A stretch of DNA of 64,000 bases from Rhodanobacteraceae bacterium (GTDB lineage Bacteria > Pseudomonadota > Gammaproteobacteria > Xanthomonadales > SZUA-5), in assembly GCA_016713135.1 (NCBI GenBank), contig JADJPR010000023.1, positions 1 to 64,000 on the forward strand, in the 5' to 3' direction. Below, piece by piece: positions 36,136 through 49,785 of the stretch (its first letter is position 1; each line of letters begins with the position of its first letter). A program made the position numbers and the translations under genes. A model generated the notes under the pieces. The model was not told where the DNA came from. It was given only the letters and a program-made list of their open reading frames with translations, and ran no database searches.

Positions 36136-38985
36136 TTACGGACGGAACTCGAGCCGTTCGCGCTCTGCCTGCAGTGCCTGGTCGCGGTTGATGATCAGCG
36201 TCTTGTAGCGGTTGGTCAGCCAGCGACCGAGCTGGCTCGCATAGGTCTGCGAACCCAACACACCCGACTGGCCACCCGGATGGATGTTCTCAGCCGAGAT
36301 TGCATCGGTCATCGTGCCCACGAAACGCCGCGCCGGTCCGCTGCCGAACATGAAGCCATTCAGCGTGTTCGCCTTGGTCGAGTGACCAGCCACATCCAGC
36401 GTCTCGTATCCGCCAGGACGCGCGACGCCCGGCAGCTGCGGCGACAGGTTGCTGAAGCCGTAGGGGTTGGCTCCCGGCAGGTTGAACGGACCGCCCAGCG
36501 GGTGGTCGAACACGATGCGGTGCAACCGGCCCCAGCGATAGTCGTCGATGTTGGTCGAATTCGCATACGCCGGCGCGAAGTCGTTGCTCGCGAGCGCCGT
36601 CAGCGCATCCCGCAGCGCACGCAGCAGGATCACGTCGCGCGCCGCCTCCGGACTCGGCGCGCCGCTGACCTGGAAGAAGTTGACGCCGCTGGCGCCAACG
36701 CCGCGCGCCGTCGGGTACTTCTCCAGCAGGTTCAGCAGCGCGCGCACCGATTCCTCGGAGCCCGGTGTCTGGCTGGACAGCCCGATGCGCGTCAGCGTGG
36801 CATCCACCACGCCGCGGATCGCGAAGGAACGCCACACCGCGAAGACGGTGGCAGCGGTCGAGTTGCGGATTTCGGTCTGGCTGGGCTGCGGCAGGCTCGC
36901 CGGGTTGTCGCCGGCGTCATAGCCCTCCGGAATGCCGGTCGGCGTGGTGTAGTCCCAACTCTGCAGGCGGGCGATGGCCGCCGCCACGCGCGCGTCCGTA
37001 GCCACCGCACGCAGTTCTGGCCAGGCATTCGCCGCATTGGCGTTGGCGGCCGCTTGCAACAGGAAGGGCGTCAGCTTCTCGGCGTCCAGCGGCTGGTTGT
37101 TCGCCTGGGTCTGCTTGATGAAGTCGACCGTAATCGGGTTACCTGCGCGGATGCGGTCGGCCAGCAGGCGGTCGATACGGCCCTGGCGGAACGCGGAATA
37201 GCCGTTCTCCAGGTAGTAAATGCCGCCGCCTGGGCGCAACTGGTTCAGCGAGTTGTTGTCCAGCGTCACGCCGACCGGATCGTTGTTGCAGTTGGCGATG
37301 TAGCCCTGGGTCGGATTGATCACAAAGGGCATCTCCGCCGGCGGCAGGATTTCAAACGGCACCGACTGGTTCGGATGGTTGCTGGTGCGCGGCAGCCAGT
37401 CGTGCTTGAGCGCGCCCGATCCATCGCGGATCAGGAACGGCGGAACGCCGCCATCCGGCCGGCCGAGCGTCTGCAAATCGGTGCGCAGTGGCGCTTCGGC
37501 GGTGGTGAAGTAGGCGATGTTGTTGTCGGTGTCCGCATACACGAAGTTCTGCGAGCCGACGTCGAAGTACTGCAGGTTGTCGCGGAACTCCTGCACATTG
37601 CGCGAGCGCGGCAGGCGACGGAAGGTCTCCAGCTCATTGGTCGCGCCCCAACCGGTGTAGGCCACCGACAGGCCGGTCGAACCGGAAATCTGCACCACCG
37701 GGCCATTGTTGCGGCGCGGAACGATGATGGTCACACCGCCGTTGGTGTAGCCGATGCTGTTGCTCCGCGCCACGTTGTTGGCCACACCGTCGCCGACGTT
37801 GTTGACGAAATAGCTCTGGAAGATCCAGACCACCGGCTCGGCGACACCGTTGTAGATCGTGTGCGTCGGCAAGCCATAGGTATTGAGCCGGAAGGTCTCC
37901 TGGTAGGTGTCGGTGACATCCAGCGGATTGGTGGTCAGGCCCCAGCAGAAACGATCGGTGCAGCCGAGCAGCGGACCCGGCGCGCCAGCGACCGAGGACC
38001 CGCTGAAGGTGTACGGCACCGGAAAGCGCGAATCGGTCGAGTACAGGCGGTTTTCATAAAATACGGATGGCGTATCGAGGCCAAGGTGCGGATCGTTGGC
38101 CAGGATCGGCCGGCCGGTATTGGTGTTGCGCCCGGCGACCACCCACCAGTTGCTCGCGCCACGACCCTCGCGGAAGTTCAGCGCGGGACCGATCAGCGGG
38201 TGGTCGGCGATCTGCTCGCGATAGGCGCGCGCCAGTTCCACCGTCTGCGGCGAAATGCTCGGCACTTCGTCGGCGAGGCTCTTGGGTGCTTCGCCCTGGC
38301 CGCCGATCGATTGCAGGAAGCCGGGGATCGACACCCGGTTGTCGCCCGGCTGGGTGCGATGGGTGTCTTCGAAGAACAGCGCCGTGCCGTTGAAGCCGCC
38401 AGCGGCGCCAGCCTGCTGGTAGGCCGCCAGGCGCAGGGTGAAATCGATGTCCAGATCGAAAGACAACTGGAAGGCGAGCGCCTTGCCGATCACCAGCGAA
38501 TCCACCGGCGACCAGGGATCGACACGGGTCAGTTCCAGCGCGCCGTATTCGGGCGGCAGCGCCGGGGTGGTGCGGATCCAGTGATTGACGCCGTTGGAAT
38601 AGGCCTGCAGGAAATCGCGCATGTCCTGCGATGCCTTGGCGTAAGACTCCCACGCGGCGCGGCGCAGGCCGAGCGTGCGGATCTGCACGTCATTGGCGAG
38701 GCCCGCCGAGCCCACCAGTTCCGACACCGTGCCGCTCGCGCCGCGCCGGCTGAAGTCCATCTGGAAGAAGCGGTCGCGGGCGTGGATGTAGCCCTGCAGG
38801 AAGGCCATGTCGAGGTCGTTCTGCGCGACTACCGTCGGCACGCCCTCGGCATCGATCGAAATCTGGCCGTTGGCGATCAAGCCCGGCGCCACCGTCGGCG
38901 TCGACTGCGCCGCTGCCACGCCCGCCCACAACGCCATTGCCGTCGCGACCGCCAGCGGTCGCCTGTACAAACCCGTGCTGCGCAT
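36136..38985 (-). CDS. penicillin acylase-family N-terminal nucleophile hydrolase
   Basis: A 949-residue secreted amidase. The start MRSTGLYRRPLAVATAMALWAGVAAA is a signal peptide; upstream codons are rejected because they precede it. The alpha chain has the segment QGYIHARDRFFQMDFSRR. Autocatalytic cleavage should occur before Ser278 in GRGASNWWVVAG, which becomes the nucleophile of the beta chain, and NDPHLGL follows as in the family. Length is in the range of AHL acylases (PvdQ/QuiP) and aculeacin acylase, so acyl-homoserine lactones or lipopeptides are possible substrates; this cannot be settled from sequence. Single gene, with its own terminator. Confidence 0.9.
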   Translation of the reverse strand: MRSTGLYRRPLAVATAMALWAGVAAAQSTPTVAPGLIANGQISIDAEGVPTVVAQNDLDMAFLQGYIHARDRFFQMDFSRRGASGTVSELVGSAGLANDVQIRTLGLRRAAWESYAKASQDMRDFLQAYSNGVNHWIRTTPALPPEYGALELTRVDPWSPVDSLVIGKALAFQLSFDLDIDFTLRLAAYQQAGAAGGFNGTALFFEDTHRTQPGDNRVSIPGFLQSIGGQGEAPKSLADEVPSISPQTVELARAYREQIADHPLIGPALNFREGRGASNWWVVAGRNTNTGRPILANDPHLGLDTPSVFYENRLYSTDSRFPVPYTFSGSSVAGAPGPLLGCTDRFCWGLTTNPLDVTDTYQETFRLNTYGLPTHTIYNGVAEPVVWIFQSYFVNNVGDGVANNVARSNSIGYTNGGVTIIVPRRNNGPVVQISGSTGLSVAYTGWGATNELETFRRLPRSRNVQEFRDNLQYFDVGSQNFVYADTDNNIAYFTTAEAPLRTDLQTLGRPDGGVPPFLIRDGSGALKHDWLPRTSNHPNQSVPFEILPPAEMPFVINPTQGYIANCNNDPVGVTLDNNSLNQLRPGGGIYYLENGYSAFRQGRIDRLLADRIRAGNPITVDFIKQTQANNQPLDAEKLTPFLLQAAANANAANAWPELRAVATDARVAAAIARLQSWDYTTPTGIPEGYDAGDNPASLPQPSQTEIRNSTAATVFAVWRSFAIRGVVDATLTRIGLSSQTPGSEESVRALLNLLEKYPTARGVGASGVNFFQVSGAPSPEAARDVILLRALRDALTALASNDFAPAYANSTNIDDYRWGRLHRIVFDHPLGGPFNLPGANPYGFSNLSPQLPGVARPGGYETLDVAGHSTKANTLNGFMFGSGPARRFVGTMTDAISAENIHPGGQSGVLGSQTYASQLGRWLTNRYKTLIINRDQALQAERERLEFRP

Positions 38986-39091
38986 GACCCGTCCTCCCGT
39001 CTGGATACCGTCCGTCGGCATCGTCCAAGCGGTGGTTATACGCCTTCCCCATGCATGCGGAATGGCGCGGATCAATGCGAAATCCAGAAAC

Positions 39092-39119
39092 GATGAAGGC
39101 GCCCGCAGGCGCCTTCATC
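39092..39119 (-). terminator. terminator of the rpsP-rimM-trmD-rplS operon
   Basis: A perfect 12-bp stem GATGAAGGCGCC/GGCGCCTTCATC with the loop CGCA, 22 bp after the rplS stop on the minus strand, followed by GTTTCTGG. Confidence 0.85.
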
Positions 39120-39141
39120 TGCAACCGACCGGGTGTACCGA

Positions 39142-39504
39142 TCAGCCCTTGGCGGCGGCCGACAGGTCCTCGCGGATGCGGGCTGCCTTGCCTTCCAGTT
39201 CGCGCAGGTAGTACAGCTTGGCGGCACGCACCTTGCCGCGGCGCTTGACCTGGACCGACTCGATCGCCGGGCTGTAGGTCTGGAACACGCGCTCCACGCC
39301 TTCGCCGTGCGAGATCTTGCGCACGGTGAACGAGGAGTTCAGCCCGCGGCTCTTGATCGCGATGACCACGCCCTCGTACGCCTGCACGCGCTCACGAGAA
39401 CCTTCCTTGACCTTCACATTGACCACGACGGTGTCGCCAGGCGTGAACGCCGGGATGTCGCGGTTCATCTGCTCAGCTTCCAGCTGCTGAATGATTTTGC
39501 TCAT
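39142..39504 (-). CDS. rplS: 50S ribosomal protein L19
   Basis: A 120-residue protein at the 30S-50S interface. MSKIIQQLEAEQMNRDIPAFTPGD is the family start; KISHGEGVERVFQTYSP and RRGKVRAAKLYYLREL are diagnostic. The ATG at 39502-39504 is preferred over one 7 codons earlier. Last gene of rpsP-rimM-trmD-rplS, 35 bp after trmD. Confidence 0.97.
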   Translation of the reverse strand: MSKIIQQLEAEQMNRDIPAFTPGDTVVVNVKVKEGSRERVQAYEGVVIAIKSRGLNSSFTVRKISHGEGVERVFQTYSPAIESVQVKRRGKVRAAKLYYLRELEGKAARIREDLSAAAKG

Positions 39505-39539
39505 GGCACGTCCCTCAGGGTACAAACAGACTTAGCCGA

Positions 39540-40292
39540 CTAGTCTACACTGATTTTCGGCCTGTGTTCATCCATGAACTCAATCAGCAGTTGCCGATCG
39601 AGTTTGTTCAGTTTCAGCCGTGCCAGCAGGTCCGGCCGCCGCAGCCAGGTGGCCCCGAGCGACTGCTTGCGCCGCCATCGTGCGATGGCCGCGTGATTGC
39701 CCGACAGCAGCACCGACGGCACCTCACCTTCCTCGGCATGCTCCGGCCGGGTGTAGTGCGGGCAGTCGAGCACGCCGTCCATGAAACTGTCTTCGATCGC
39801 CGAGGCATCCGTGTGCAACACGCCCGGCAGCAGGCGCGTTACCGCGTCCATCACCGCCAGCGCCGGCAACTCGCCGCCTGAGAGCACGAAATCGCCGATC
39901 GACAACTCATCGTCAACGTAGCGGTCCACGAAACGTTGGTCGATGCCCTCGTAGCGGCCGCACACCAGCACCAGGCCCGGCAGCGTCGCGAACTCTCGCG
40001 CGCGGTCCTGGTCGAAACGCCGTCCTTGCGGGCTCATCAGGATCACCGGCGCCGCGCCAGCGCGCTCGCGCGCATCGGCCAGCGCGCGCTTGAGCGGATC
40101 GATCTTGAACACCATGCCCGGTCCGCCACCGAAGGGCCGCTCGTCGACCCGCCGGTAGTTGTCCTCGGTGTAGTCGCGCGGATTCCAGCACGCCAGGCTG
40201 ACCCGCCCCTGCTCCAGTGCGCGCCCGACCACGCCCACGCCCATCGCCTGGCGGACGAAGTCGGGGAACAGGGTGATGACGTCGAAGCGCAT
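39540..40292 (-). CDS. trmD: tRNA (guanine-N1)-methyltransferase
   Basis: Methylates G37 of tRNAs with a G36, including the tRNA-Pro(GGG) in this window, and so prevents +1 frameshifting. 250 residues with the SPOUT trefoil-knot motifs LVCGRYEGIDQRF and ELSIGDFVLSGGELPALAVMDA and the RPDLLARL end. Start MRFDVITLFPDF at 40290-40292; upstream codons fall in repeat DNA. A 239-bp gap to rimM is occupied by a repeat, unusual in this operon. Confidence 0.97.
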   Translation of the reverse strand: MRFDVITLFPDFVRQAMGVGVVGRALEQGRVSLACWNPRDYTEDNYRRVDERPFGGGPGMVFKIDPLKRALADARERAGAAPVILMSPQGRRFDQDRAREFATLPGLVLVCGRYEGIDQRFVDRYVDDELSIGDFVLSGGELPALAVMDAVTRLLPGVLHTDASAIEDSFMDGVLDCPHYTRPEHAEEGEVPSVLLSGNHAAIARWRRKQSLGATWLRRPDLLARLKLNKLDRQLLIEFMDEHRPKISVD

Positions 40293-40320
40293 GGGCGGGG
40301 TGAGTGCGGGTGCCTTTGGG

Positions 40321-40508
40321 CCGGTTGTTGGTTGTTGGTTCTTGGTTGTTGGCGGCAAAGCGCGCGCACCGCGGCTCTTGTGGGAGCGGACTCTGTCCGC
40401 GAGCTCACACCTCGGCCGCCGTCACGCGTTCGCGGCTGAAGCCGCTCCCACAAACTGTCGGCCGCCATCGCCATCGCCGCCGACACCCGACAACCAGCAA
40501 CCGATAAC
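40321..40508. repeat. heptamer-armed repeat with nested REP pair between rimM and trmD
   Basis: The left arm at 40323-40352 is GTTGTTG, GTTGTTG, GTTCTTG and GTTGTTG, followed by GCGGCAAAGC. The right arm at 40481-40507 is its rough complement (CGACACCCGACAACCAGCAACC). Inside lies an inverted pair of REP-like elements: TTGTGGGAGCGGA at about 40379 and GCGGCTGAAGCCGCTCCCAC at about 40434-40453. This splits the ribosomal operon. Confidence 0.75.
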
Positions 40509-40531
40509 CGGACTCAGGGCTCCGGCCTCCC

Positions 40532-41065
40532 TCAGAACTCGGGATCCCAATCCACCACGAGCTGCCGATGCTCAAGATCCACGGCATCCACAAAATGGTC
40601 GAGTACGAAGGGCACCAGGCGCTCGCGCTCGCCGTCGCGGATGACCAGCACCGGGTGCGCGCCGTTGTCGAACAGATGATCGACGACGCCGAGATCCACG
40701 CCCTCGCGGTTGCGCACGCGCAGCCCCTCGAGGTCGGTCCAGTAGTACTGGCCCTTGCGCAGCTTCGGCAGCGCGGCGCGCTCGATGGCGATCTCGGCGC
40801 CCTTGAGCGCGGCGGCCTGGTCACGGTCAGAGAGGCCCTCGATCTCGACGATCAAGCCTTTGGTGCTGTCCTGGCCGCGCAAAACGCGCACGATGGACGG
40901 CACGCCATTGCGCACCATCCACCATGGGGAGTAATCCAGCAATCGACGCGCGGGCTCGCAGAAGGATGCGACCATCAGGGCCCCACGCACACCGTGCGCA
41001 CCGAGCACACGGCCCATCGTCACCAGCCGCTGCGCGGGCGCGGCGACCAGGTCGATGCGTTCCAC
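40532..41065 (-). CDS. rimM: 16S rRNA processing protein RimM
   Basis: A 177-residue factor for maturation of the 30S head; binds S19. N-terminal RimM barrel with VTMGRVLGAHGVRGALMVASF and C-terminal PRC-barrel with YYWTDLEGLRVRNREGVDLGVV and the end LVVDWDPEF. Seven base pairs after rpsP. Confidence 0.96.
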   Translation of the reverse strand: MERIDLVAAPAQRLVTMGRVLGAHGVRGALMVASFCEPARRLLDYSPWWMVRNGVPSIVRVLRGQDSTKGLIVEIEGLSDRDQAAALKGAEIAIERAALPKLRKGQYYWTDLEGLRVRNREGVDLGVVDHLFDNGAHPVLVIRDGERERLVPFVLDHFVDAVDLEHRQLVVDWDPEF

Positions 41066-41072
41066 CAGGGCC

Positions 41073-41333
41073 TCAGGCCGCGGCGGGTTGCTGCTTCTGC
41101 GCGATCTTGATCAGCTGGCGAACCTTGTCGGTCGGCTGCGCGCCGACGCCAACCCAGTGGTTCACGCGATCCAGATCGACCGTCAGCGGCACTTCCTTGC
41201 CCTGCGCGATCGGGTTGTAGAAGCCGACGCGCTCGATGCTGCGGCCATCACGCGCATAGCGCTCATCGGCGACGACGATGTAATAGAACGGCCGCTTCTT
41301 GGCGCCACCACGTGCAAGGCGAATCTTGACCAT
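41073..41333 (-). CDS. rpsP: 30S ribosomal protein S16
   Basis: An 86-residue small-subunit protein starting MVKIRLARGGAKKRPFYYIVVADER with the internal GRSIERVGFYNPIAQG. First gene of the rpsP operon. The upstream gap carries a heptamer repeat hairpin and separates it from divergent parC. Confidence 0.98.
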   Translation of the reverse strand: MVKIRLARGGAKKRPFYYIVVADERYARDGRSIERVGFYNPIAQGKEVPLTVDLDRVNHWVGVGAQPTDKVRQLIKIAQKQQPAAA

Positions 41334-41410
41334 CGATTGAGTCCCTTCAAACTGATGCAGAACGAGCGAAGCCCGCGAGTTTAGCGGAGTCCGTGCGATG
41401 TGCCAAGGAC

Positions 41411-41516
41411 CGCGGCCGGTTGTTGGTTGTGGGTTGTTGGTTGTTGGTTAAGGCAAAAGCACGCGATGCACGGTGCCTGCTGCCAACAACCAAGAACCAA
41501 CAACCGACAACCCGGC
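41411..41516. repeat. heptamer-armed inverted repeat between rpsP and parC
   Basis: The left arm at 41413-41445 is built of GTTGTTG/GTTGTGG units followed by AAGGCAAAAGC. The right arm at 41480-41514 is CTGCCAACAACCAAGAACC and so on, its near complement, with only about 35 bp between. It would form a long hairpin in the divergent promoter region. Confidence 0.8.
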
Positions 41517-41567
41517 TGTTCATTGTAGAGTCGCCGCCCTCCGTATGGACCCGGCGCGACGTTTCCG

Positions 41568-43808
<2,241 letters not shown>

Positions 43809-43817
43809 CGGGGCAGG

Positions 43818-43844
43818 GAAAAGTGAAAAGTGAAAAGTGAAAAG
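43818..43844 (+). repeat. GAAAAGT heptamer array
   Basis: Three copies of GAAAAGT plus a partial fourth, ending in GGGGG, 10 bp after the parC stop. The period of seven matches the other heptamer elements, though the unit differs. Confidence 0.7.
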
Positions 43845-43901
43845 GGGGCGCCCGTGTGTTTTGGGCGTTCGCTTCAGCCTGCCCCTGCTATCGTGCCGCG
43901 G

Positions 43902-44576
43902 ATGAAACCATCGCAAATTCCCTCGACGTCTCTCGCCGACCGCTTCCGCGGTTTCTATCCCGTGGTCGTGGACGTCGAGACCGGAGGCTTCGATTGCGAC
44001 GGCGACGCGCTGCTGGAGATCGCAGCGGTGCTGCTGGACATGACGTCGGACGGCCGGCTGGTGCGCACCAAGACCGTGTCGACGCACGTGGTGCCCTTCC
44101 CCGGCTCCAACATCGATCCGCGCTCGCTCGAGATCACCGGGATCGATCCCACCCATCCGCTGCGGGCGGCGCTGGACGAGCGCGAGGCGCTGGACCACAT
44201 CTTCGAGCCCGTGCGCAAGGCGATGAAGGCGCTCGACTGCACGCGGGCGATCCTGGTCGGGCACAACGCGGCCTTCGACCTGTCCTTCATCAACGCCGCG
44301 ATCCGCCGCACCGGCCACAAGCGCTCGCCCTTCCACCCATTCAGCACCTTCGATACGGTGTCGCTGGCGGGACTGGCCTACGGGCAGACGGTGCTGGGCA
44401 AGGCGCTGCATGTCGCCGGCTTGAACTGGGACAGCAAGGCCGCACATTCGGCCGTGTACGACGCCGAACAGACCGCCGATTTGTTCTGCACCATCGTCAA
44501 TCGCTGGCGCGAGCTGCATCTGGCTGCGCCTGCCGGCGCCGATGCGGATGCTGCGGTTGCGCTGATCGTGGACTGA
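43902..44576 (+). CDS. rnt: ribonuclease T
   Basis: A 224-residue 3'-5' exoribonuclease that trims the CCA end of tRNA and matures 5S and 23S rRNA. DEDDh motifs: VVDVETGGFD (Exo I), GHNAAFDLSFINAA (Exo II) and HSAVYDAEQTADLF (Exo III). Start at MKPSQIPSTSLADRFRGFYPV; 24 upstream codons come from the repeat. It follows parC by 93 bp and precedes the zinc-ribbon gene by 6 bp. Confidence 0.95.
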   Translation: MKPSQIPSTSLADRFRGFYPVVVDVETGGFDCDGDALLEIAAVLLDMTSDGRLVRTKTVSTHVVPFPGSNIDPRSLEITGIDPTHPLRAALDEREALDHIFEPVRKAMKALDCTRAILVGHNAAFDLSFINAAIRRTGHKRSPFHPFSTFDTVSLAGLAYGQTVLGKALHVAGLNWDSKAAHSAVYDAEQTADLFCTIVNRWRELHLAAPAGADADAAVALIVD

Positions 44577-44582
44577 AGCCCG

Positions 44583-44873
44583 ATGCCGATCTACGAATAC
44601 ACTGCCGCCGACCCGCAACACTGCTGTCCGCATTGCCAGACGAGCTTCGAGGTGTTCGCGCGTATCAGCGATGCCGACCTTGCCCAGTGCCCGCAGTGTG
44701 GGTCGCCGGTCAAGCGCCTGATTTCTGCCGCGTCGGTGATCAGCGGCACGGCGCACCTGCACCAGGAGTCGCACTTCTCCAAGCGCGGCTTCACCCAGTA
44801 CAAGAAGGCCGGCGGCGGCGTCTACGAGAAGACCGCCGGGGATGGCCCGCAGTTCATCAGCGGTAACGACTGA
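44583..44873 (+). CDS. FmdB-type zinc ribbon protein
   Basis: A 96-residue protein of the FmdB/CxxC_CxxC regulatory family. It opens MPIYEYTAADPQHCCPHCQTSFE and has a second pair CPQC, giving two CxxC knuckles that should bind one zinc. The rest is short and basic (HFSKRGFTQYKKAGGG). Six bp after rnt, so likely co-transcribed. Function is not established for the family. Confidence 0.88.
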   Translation: MPIYEYTAADPQHCCPHCQTSFEVFARISDADLAQCPQCGSPVKRLISAASVISGTAHLHQESHFSKRGFTQYKKAGGGVYEKTAGDGPQFISGND

Positions 44874-44892
44874 AACTCGCGGTGTGCGCGCC

Positions 44893-44961
44893 CCGCGCGT
44901 TCACCGGGTGCTTTGCGGCAAGCACCCGCTGAGCGGCTGCCGCCGCACACCGGGCTACGCT
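44893..44961. repeat. TAGCCCGG-family repeat, reverse orientation
   Basis: Read on the minus strand this is GTAGCCCGGTGTGCGGCGGC and so on, similar to the copy at 47250-47331. It contains a GGGTGCTT/AAGCACCC hairpin at about 44906-44927. With the other copy it brackets the oligopeptidase gene in inverted orientation. Confidence 0.7.
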
Positions 44962-45069
44962 GAGTAGAGCTAGGGACTGTGCTCGAATGTACGTGCGCGC
45001 AAGAGGCCGCACAGTCGCCTTTGCCGCCTGCGTTATCCTCCGGCGCTCTCCACTTGCCGGAACACGCCG

Positions 45070-47211
<2,142 letters not shown>

Positions 47212-47249
47212 AGCGGGGGCACAAACTTGCCCCAAGGCATCGATTCGAG

Positions 47250-47331
47250 TAGCCCGTTGTGCCGCGCAGCGGCTCAGCGGGTACTTGTCGCAAGTACCCG
47301 GGGAACGCGCTGCGCGCGTACCACCGGGCTA
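47250..47331. repeat. TAGCCCGG-family repeat, forward orientation
   Basis: TAGCCCG at 47250 and CGGGCTA at 47325-47331 close an 82-bp element. A 9-bp perfect inner stem GGGTACTTG/CAAGTACCC lies at 47279-47299. Compared with the 44.9-kb copy, an A-T pair in the stem has become G-C on both sides, which keeps the pairing. Confidence 0.75.
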
Positions 47332-47417
47332 CTCCCGCTCAGCGCGCTGACAGGCTCCCAACGATCTCGCGCTCTCGCCTTTTCACCTTGATTGCTGACC
47401 CGACCCAAAGGCCCACC

Positions 47418-49784
47418 ATGCGCTGGATCCGCCGCATCCTGCTCGCCCTGCTGGCCCTGGTTGCCGGCACGCTCACGCTGGCCTGGCTGCTGCTGCGCGG
47501 TAGCCTGCCGCAACTGGATGGCGAGGTGTTGGCGCCGGGGCTCGCGGCACCGGCGACCATCGAACGCGACGCGCTGGGCACGGTGATCCTGAGCGCCGCG
47601 AATCGCGACGACATCGCCTGGGCCTTGGGCTACGCGCACGGCCAGGAGCGCTTCTTCGAAATGGACGTGCTGCGCCGGCGCGCCACCGGCGAGTTGTCCG
47701 CGCTGTTCGGCCCGGCCACGCTCGAAGCCGATCGTGGCGCGCGCGTGCATCGGTTCCGCCATCGCGTGGCTGGCTACTTCGCCGCACTGCCACCAGACCA
47801 CCAGCGGCAGATGCAGCGCTACGCCGACGGCGTCAATGCCGGTATCGCTGCACTGGATGTCCGCCCGTTTCCCTACCTGCTGTTCGGCCAGCAGCCGCAG
47901 CCGTGGACCGCGCAGGACTGCCTGCTGGCGCCGCTGGCGATGTACTTCAACCTGCAGGACGGCAGCAACACGCGCGAACTGAAGCTGGAACGCATGCACA
48001 CGGCGCTGCCGCCCGCGGTCTTCGCCTTCCTCACCGCCGCCGGGACCGAATGGGATGCGCCGCTGGTGGGCGACCCGCTGCCCGATCCGCCGATTCCATC
48101 CGCAGAGGCCATCGACCTGCGCCAGACGCCGATTGCCGATCCCGCACTCGATGCGCCGGCCAGCAGCGAGGGCATCGGCAGCAACAACTTTGCCGTCGCC
48201 GGCACCGTGACGCCGCATGGCGGCGCGATCGTTGCCAACGACATGCACCTGGGCCTGCGCGCGCCGAACATCTGGTTCCGCGCCGAACTGCGCTATCCCG
48301 ACGCCCGCGGCGAGGCCCAGCGAATCACCGGCGCAACCCTGCCGGGCACCCCGTTCATGGTCGTCGGCAGCAATCGCTACATCGCCTGGGGCTTCACCAA
48401 CAGCTACGGCGACTGGCTCGATTTCATCGAGATCGGGCTGCATCCGGACGACCCCATGCAATACCGCGAGTCCGACATCATGGCGCCGCTGACGCTCAGC
48501 GAGGAAGTCATCGAGGTGGCCGGCGGCGAATCGGAGAAGCTGCTGGTTCGCGAGACCAGTTATGGTCCGATCGTTGGCGAGGACAGCGCTGGCAAGCCGC
48601 TGGCGCTGCAATGGGTTGCGCACCACAAGCAAGGCGTCAACACCGGCCTGGCTCAGCTCGAGAGCGCGCGCAGCATCGAGGAAGCCCTGGCTGCCGCGCA
48701 CACCACCGGCATGCCGGCGCAGAACCTGGTGGTCGGCAGCCGCGACGGGCGCATTGCATGGACCTTGATCGGCGCAATCCCGAAGCGATTCAAGGGCTTC
48801 GGCGAAGCCGACGAACGTCTGCCGCAGCCGGGATACAAGCTGGGCTGGATCGGCTGGCTGAATGACGCAGAAACACCGTCCGTCGTCGATCCTCCGTCCG
48901 GCCGCCTGTGGACGGCCAATGCGCGCAACCTTTCCGGTGACGCACAGGCACTGATCTGCGACGGCGGCTACACCCTCGGCGCCCGCGGCCGGCAAATCCG
49001 CGACGGCCTGTACGCCCGTGAACGCCTGTCCGAGGCCGACCTGCTTGCGATCCAGCTCGACGACCGCGCGATCTTCCTGCAGCGCTGGCACGACCTGCTG
49101 ACGGCCACGCTGGCGGGCCGCAACGAGCCGGAACTGGTGGAACTGCGCGAGGCGATCGGCGACTGGAACGGCCGCGCCGAAGCCGATACCCGCGCCTATC
49201 GCCTGGTGCGTGACTTCCGCCTGCGCGTGCACCGGCGCTTCTTGCAACTGTTCGCATCACCGCTGCTGGCGAAAGACCCGGAGTGGACCTGGCCGACCCT
49301 GCCGCAAATCGAGGGCGCGGTCTGGGCCACGATCCAGCAGCGTCCTGCGCACCTGCTGCCGCAGAACTTCGCCGACTGGGACGCCTGGCTGCGCGCGGCC
49401 GCCGGCGATGTGATCGCCAACCTCGCACAGCGTGACCTCAGGCCAGCGGATGCGACCTGGGGCGAACTCAACACCATGGCCATCCGTCATCCGCTGAGCG
49501 GCGCCCTGCCCGGCCTCGGCTGGCTGCTCGACATGCCCGCGCAGGCGCTCGACGGCGACCAGTACATGCCGCGCGTCCAGGGCCCGCGCTTCGGCGCCAG
49601 CGAGCGCATGGTAGTCTCACCCGGCCGCGAGGAACTCGGCTATTTCCACATGCCCGGCGGCCAGAGCGGCCACCCGCTGTCGCCCTACTACGGCGCCGGC
49701 CACGCCGACTGGGCCGAGGGCAAGCCCAGCCCCTTCCTGCCCGGGGCCGCGGAGCACCGGATCACCTTGCTTCCGTCGAATTGA
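47418..49784 (+). CDS. penicillin acylase-family hydrolase, membrane anchored
   Basis: A 788-residue Ntn hydrolase. The start MRWIRRILLALLALVAGTLTLAWLLL is an uncleaved-looking signal anchor. The alpha chain has LGYAHGQERFFEMDVLRRRATGELSA. Maturation should occur before Ser255 in GIGSNNFAVAG, and NDMHLGL follows. The C-terminal part has HMPGGQSGHPLSPYYGAGHADW, typical of the family. It resembles acylases of the PvdQ/GL-7-ACA superfamily; substrate unknown. Only distantly related to the acylase at 36-39 kb, so the pair is not a recent duplication. Confidence 0.9.
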   Translation: MRWIRRILLALLALVAGTLTLAWLLLRGSLPQLDGEVLAPGLAAPATIERDALGTVILSAANRDDIAWALGYAHGQERFFEMDVLRRRATGELSALFGPATLEADRGARVHRFRHRVAGYFAALPPDHQRQMQRYADGVNAGIAALDVRPFPYLLFGQQPQPWTAQDCLLAPLAMYFNLQDGSNTRELKLERMHTALPPAVFAFLTAAGTEWDAPLVGDPLPDPPIPSAEAIDLRQTPIADPALDAPASSEGIGSNNFAVAGTVTPHGGAIVANDMHLGLRAPNIWFRAELRYPDARGEAQRITGATLPGTPFMVVGSNRYIAWGFTNSYGDWLDFIEIGLHPDDPMQYRESDIMAPLTLSEEVIEVAGGESEKLLVRETSYGPIVGEDSAGKPLALQWVAHHKQGVNTGLAQLESARSIEEALAAAHTTGMPAQNLVVGSRDGRIAWTLIGAIPKRFKGFGEADERLPQPGYKLGWIGWLNDAETPSVVDPPSGRLWTANARNLSGDAQALICDGGYTLGARGRQIRDGLYARERLSEADLLAIQLDDRAIFLQRWHDLLTATLAGRNEPELVELREAIGDWNGRAEADTRAYRLVRDFRLRVHRRFLQLFASPLLAKDPEWTWPTLPQIEGAVWATIQQRPAHLLPQNFADWDAWLRAAAGDVIANLAQRDLRPADATWGELNTMAIRHPLSGALPGLGWLLDMPAQALDGDQYMPRVQGPRFGASERMVVSPGREELGYFHMPGGQSGHPLSPYYGAGHADWAEGKPSPFLPGAAEHRITLLPSN

Positions 49785-49785
49785 C

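Noticed and set aside
35527..39096. Open frame of 1189 codons on the plus strand
   Set aside because: It is antisense to the acylase and AlkA genes, which have clear motifs. High GC leaves the complementary frame open; its product is Arg/His/Gln-rich without domains.
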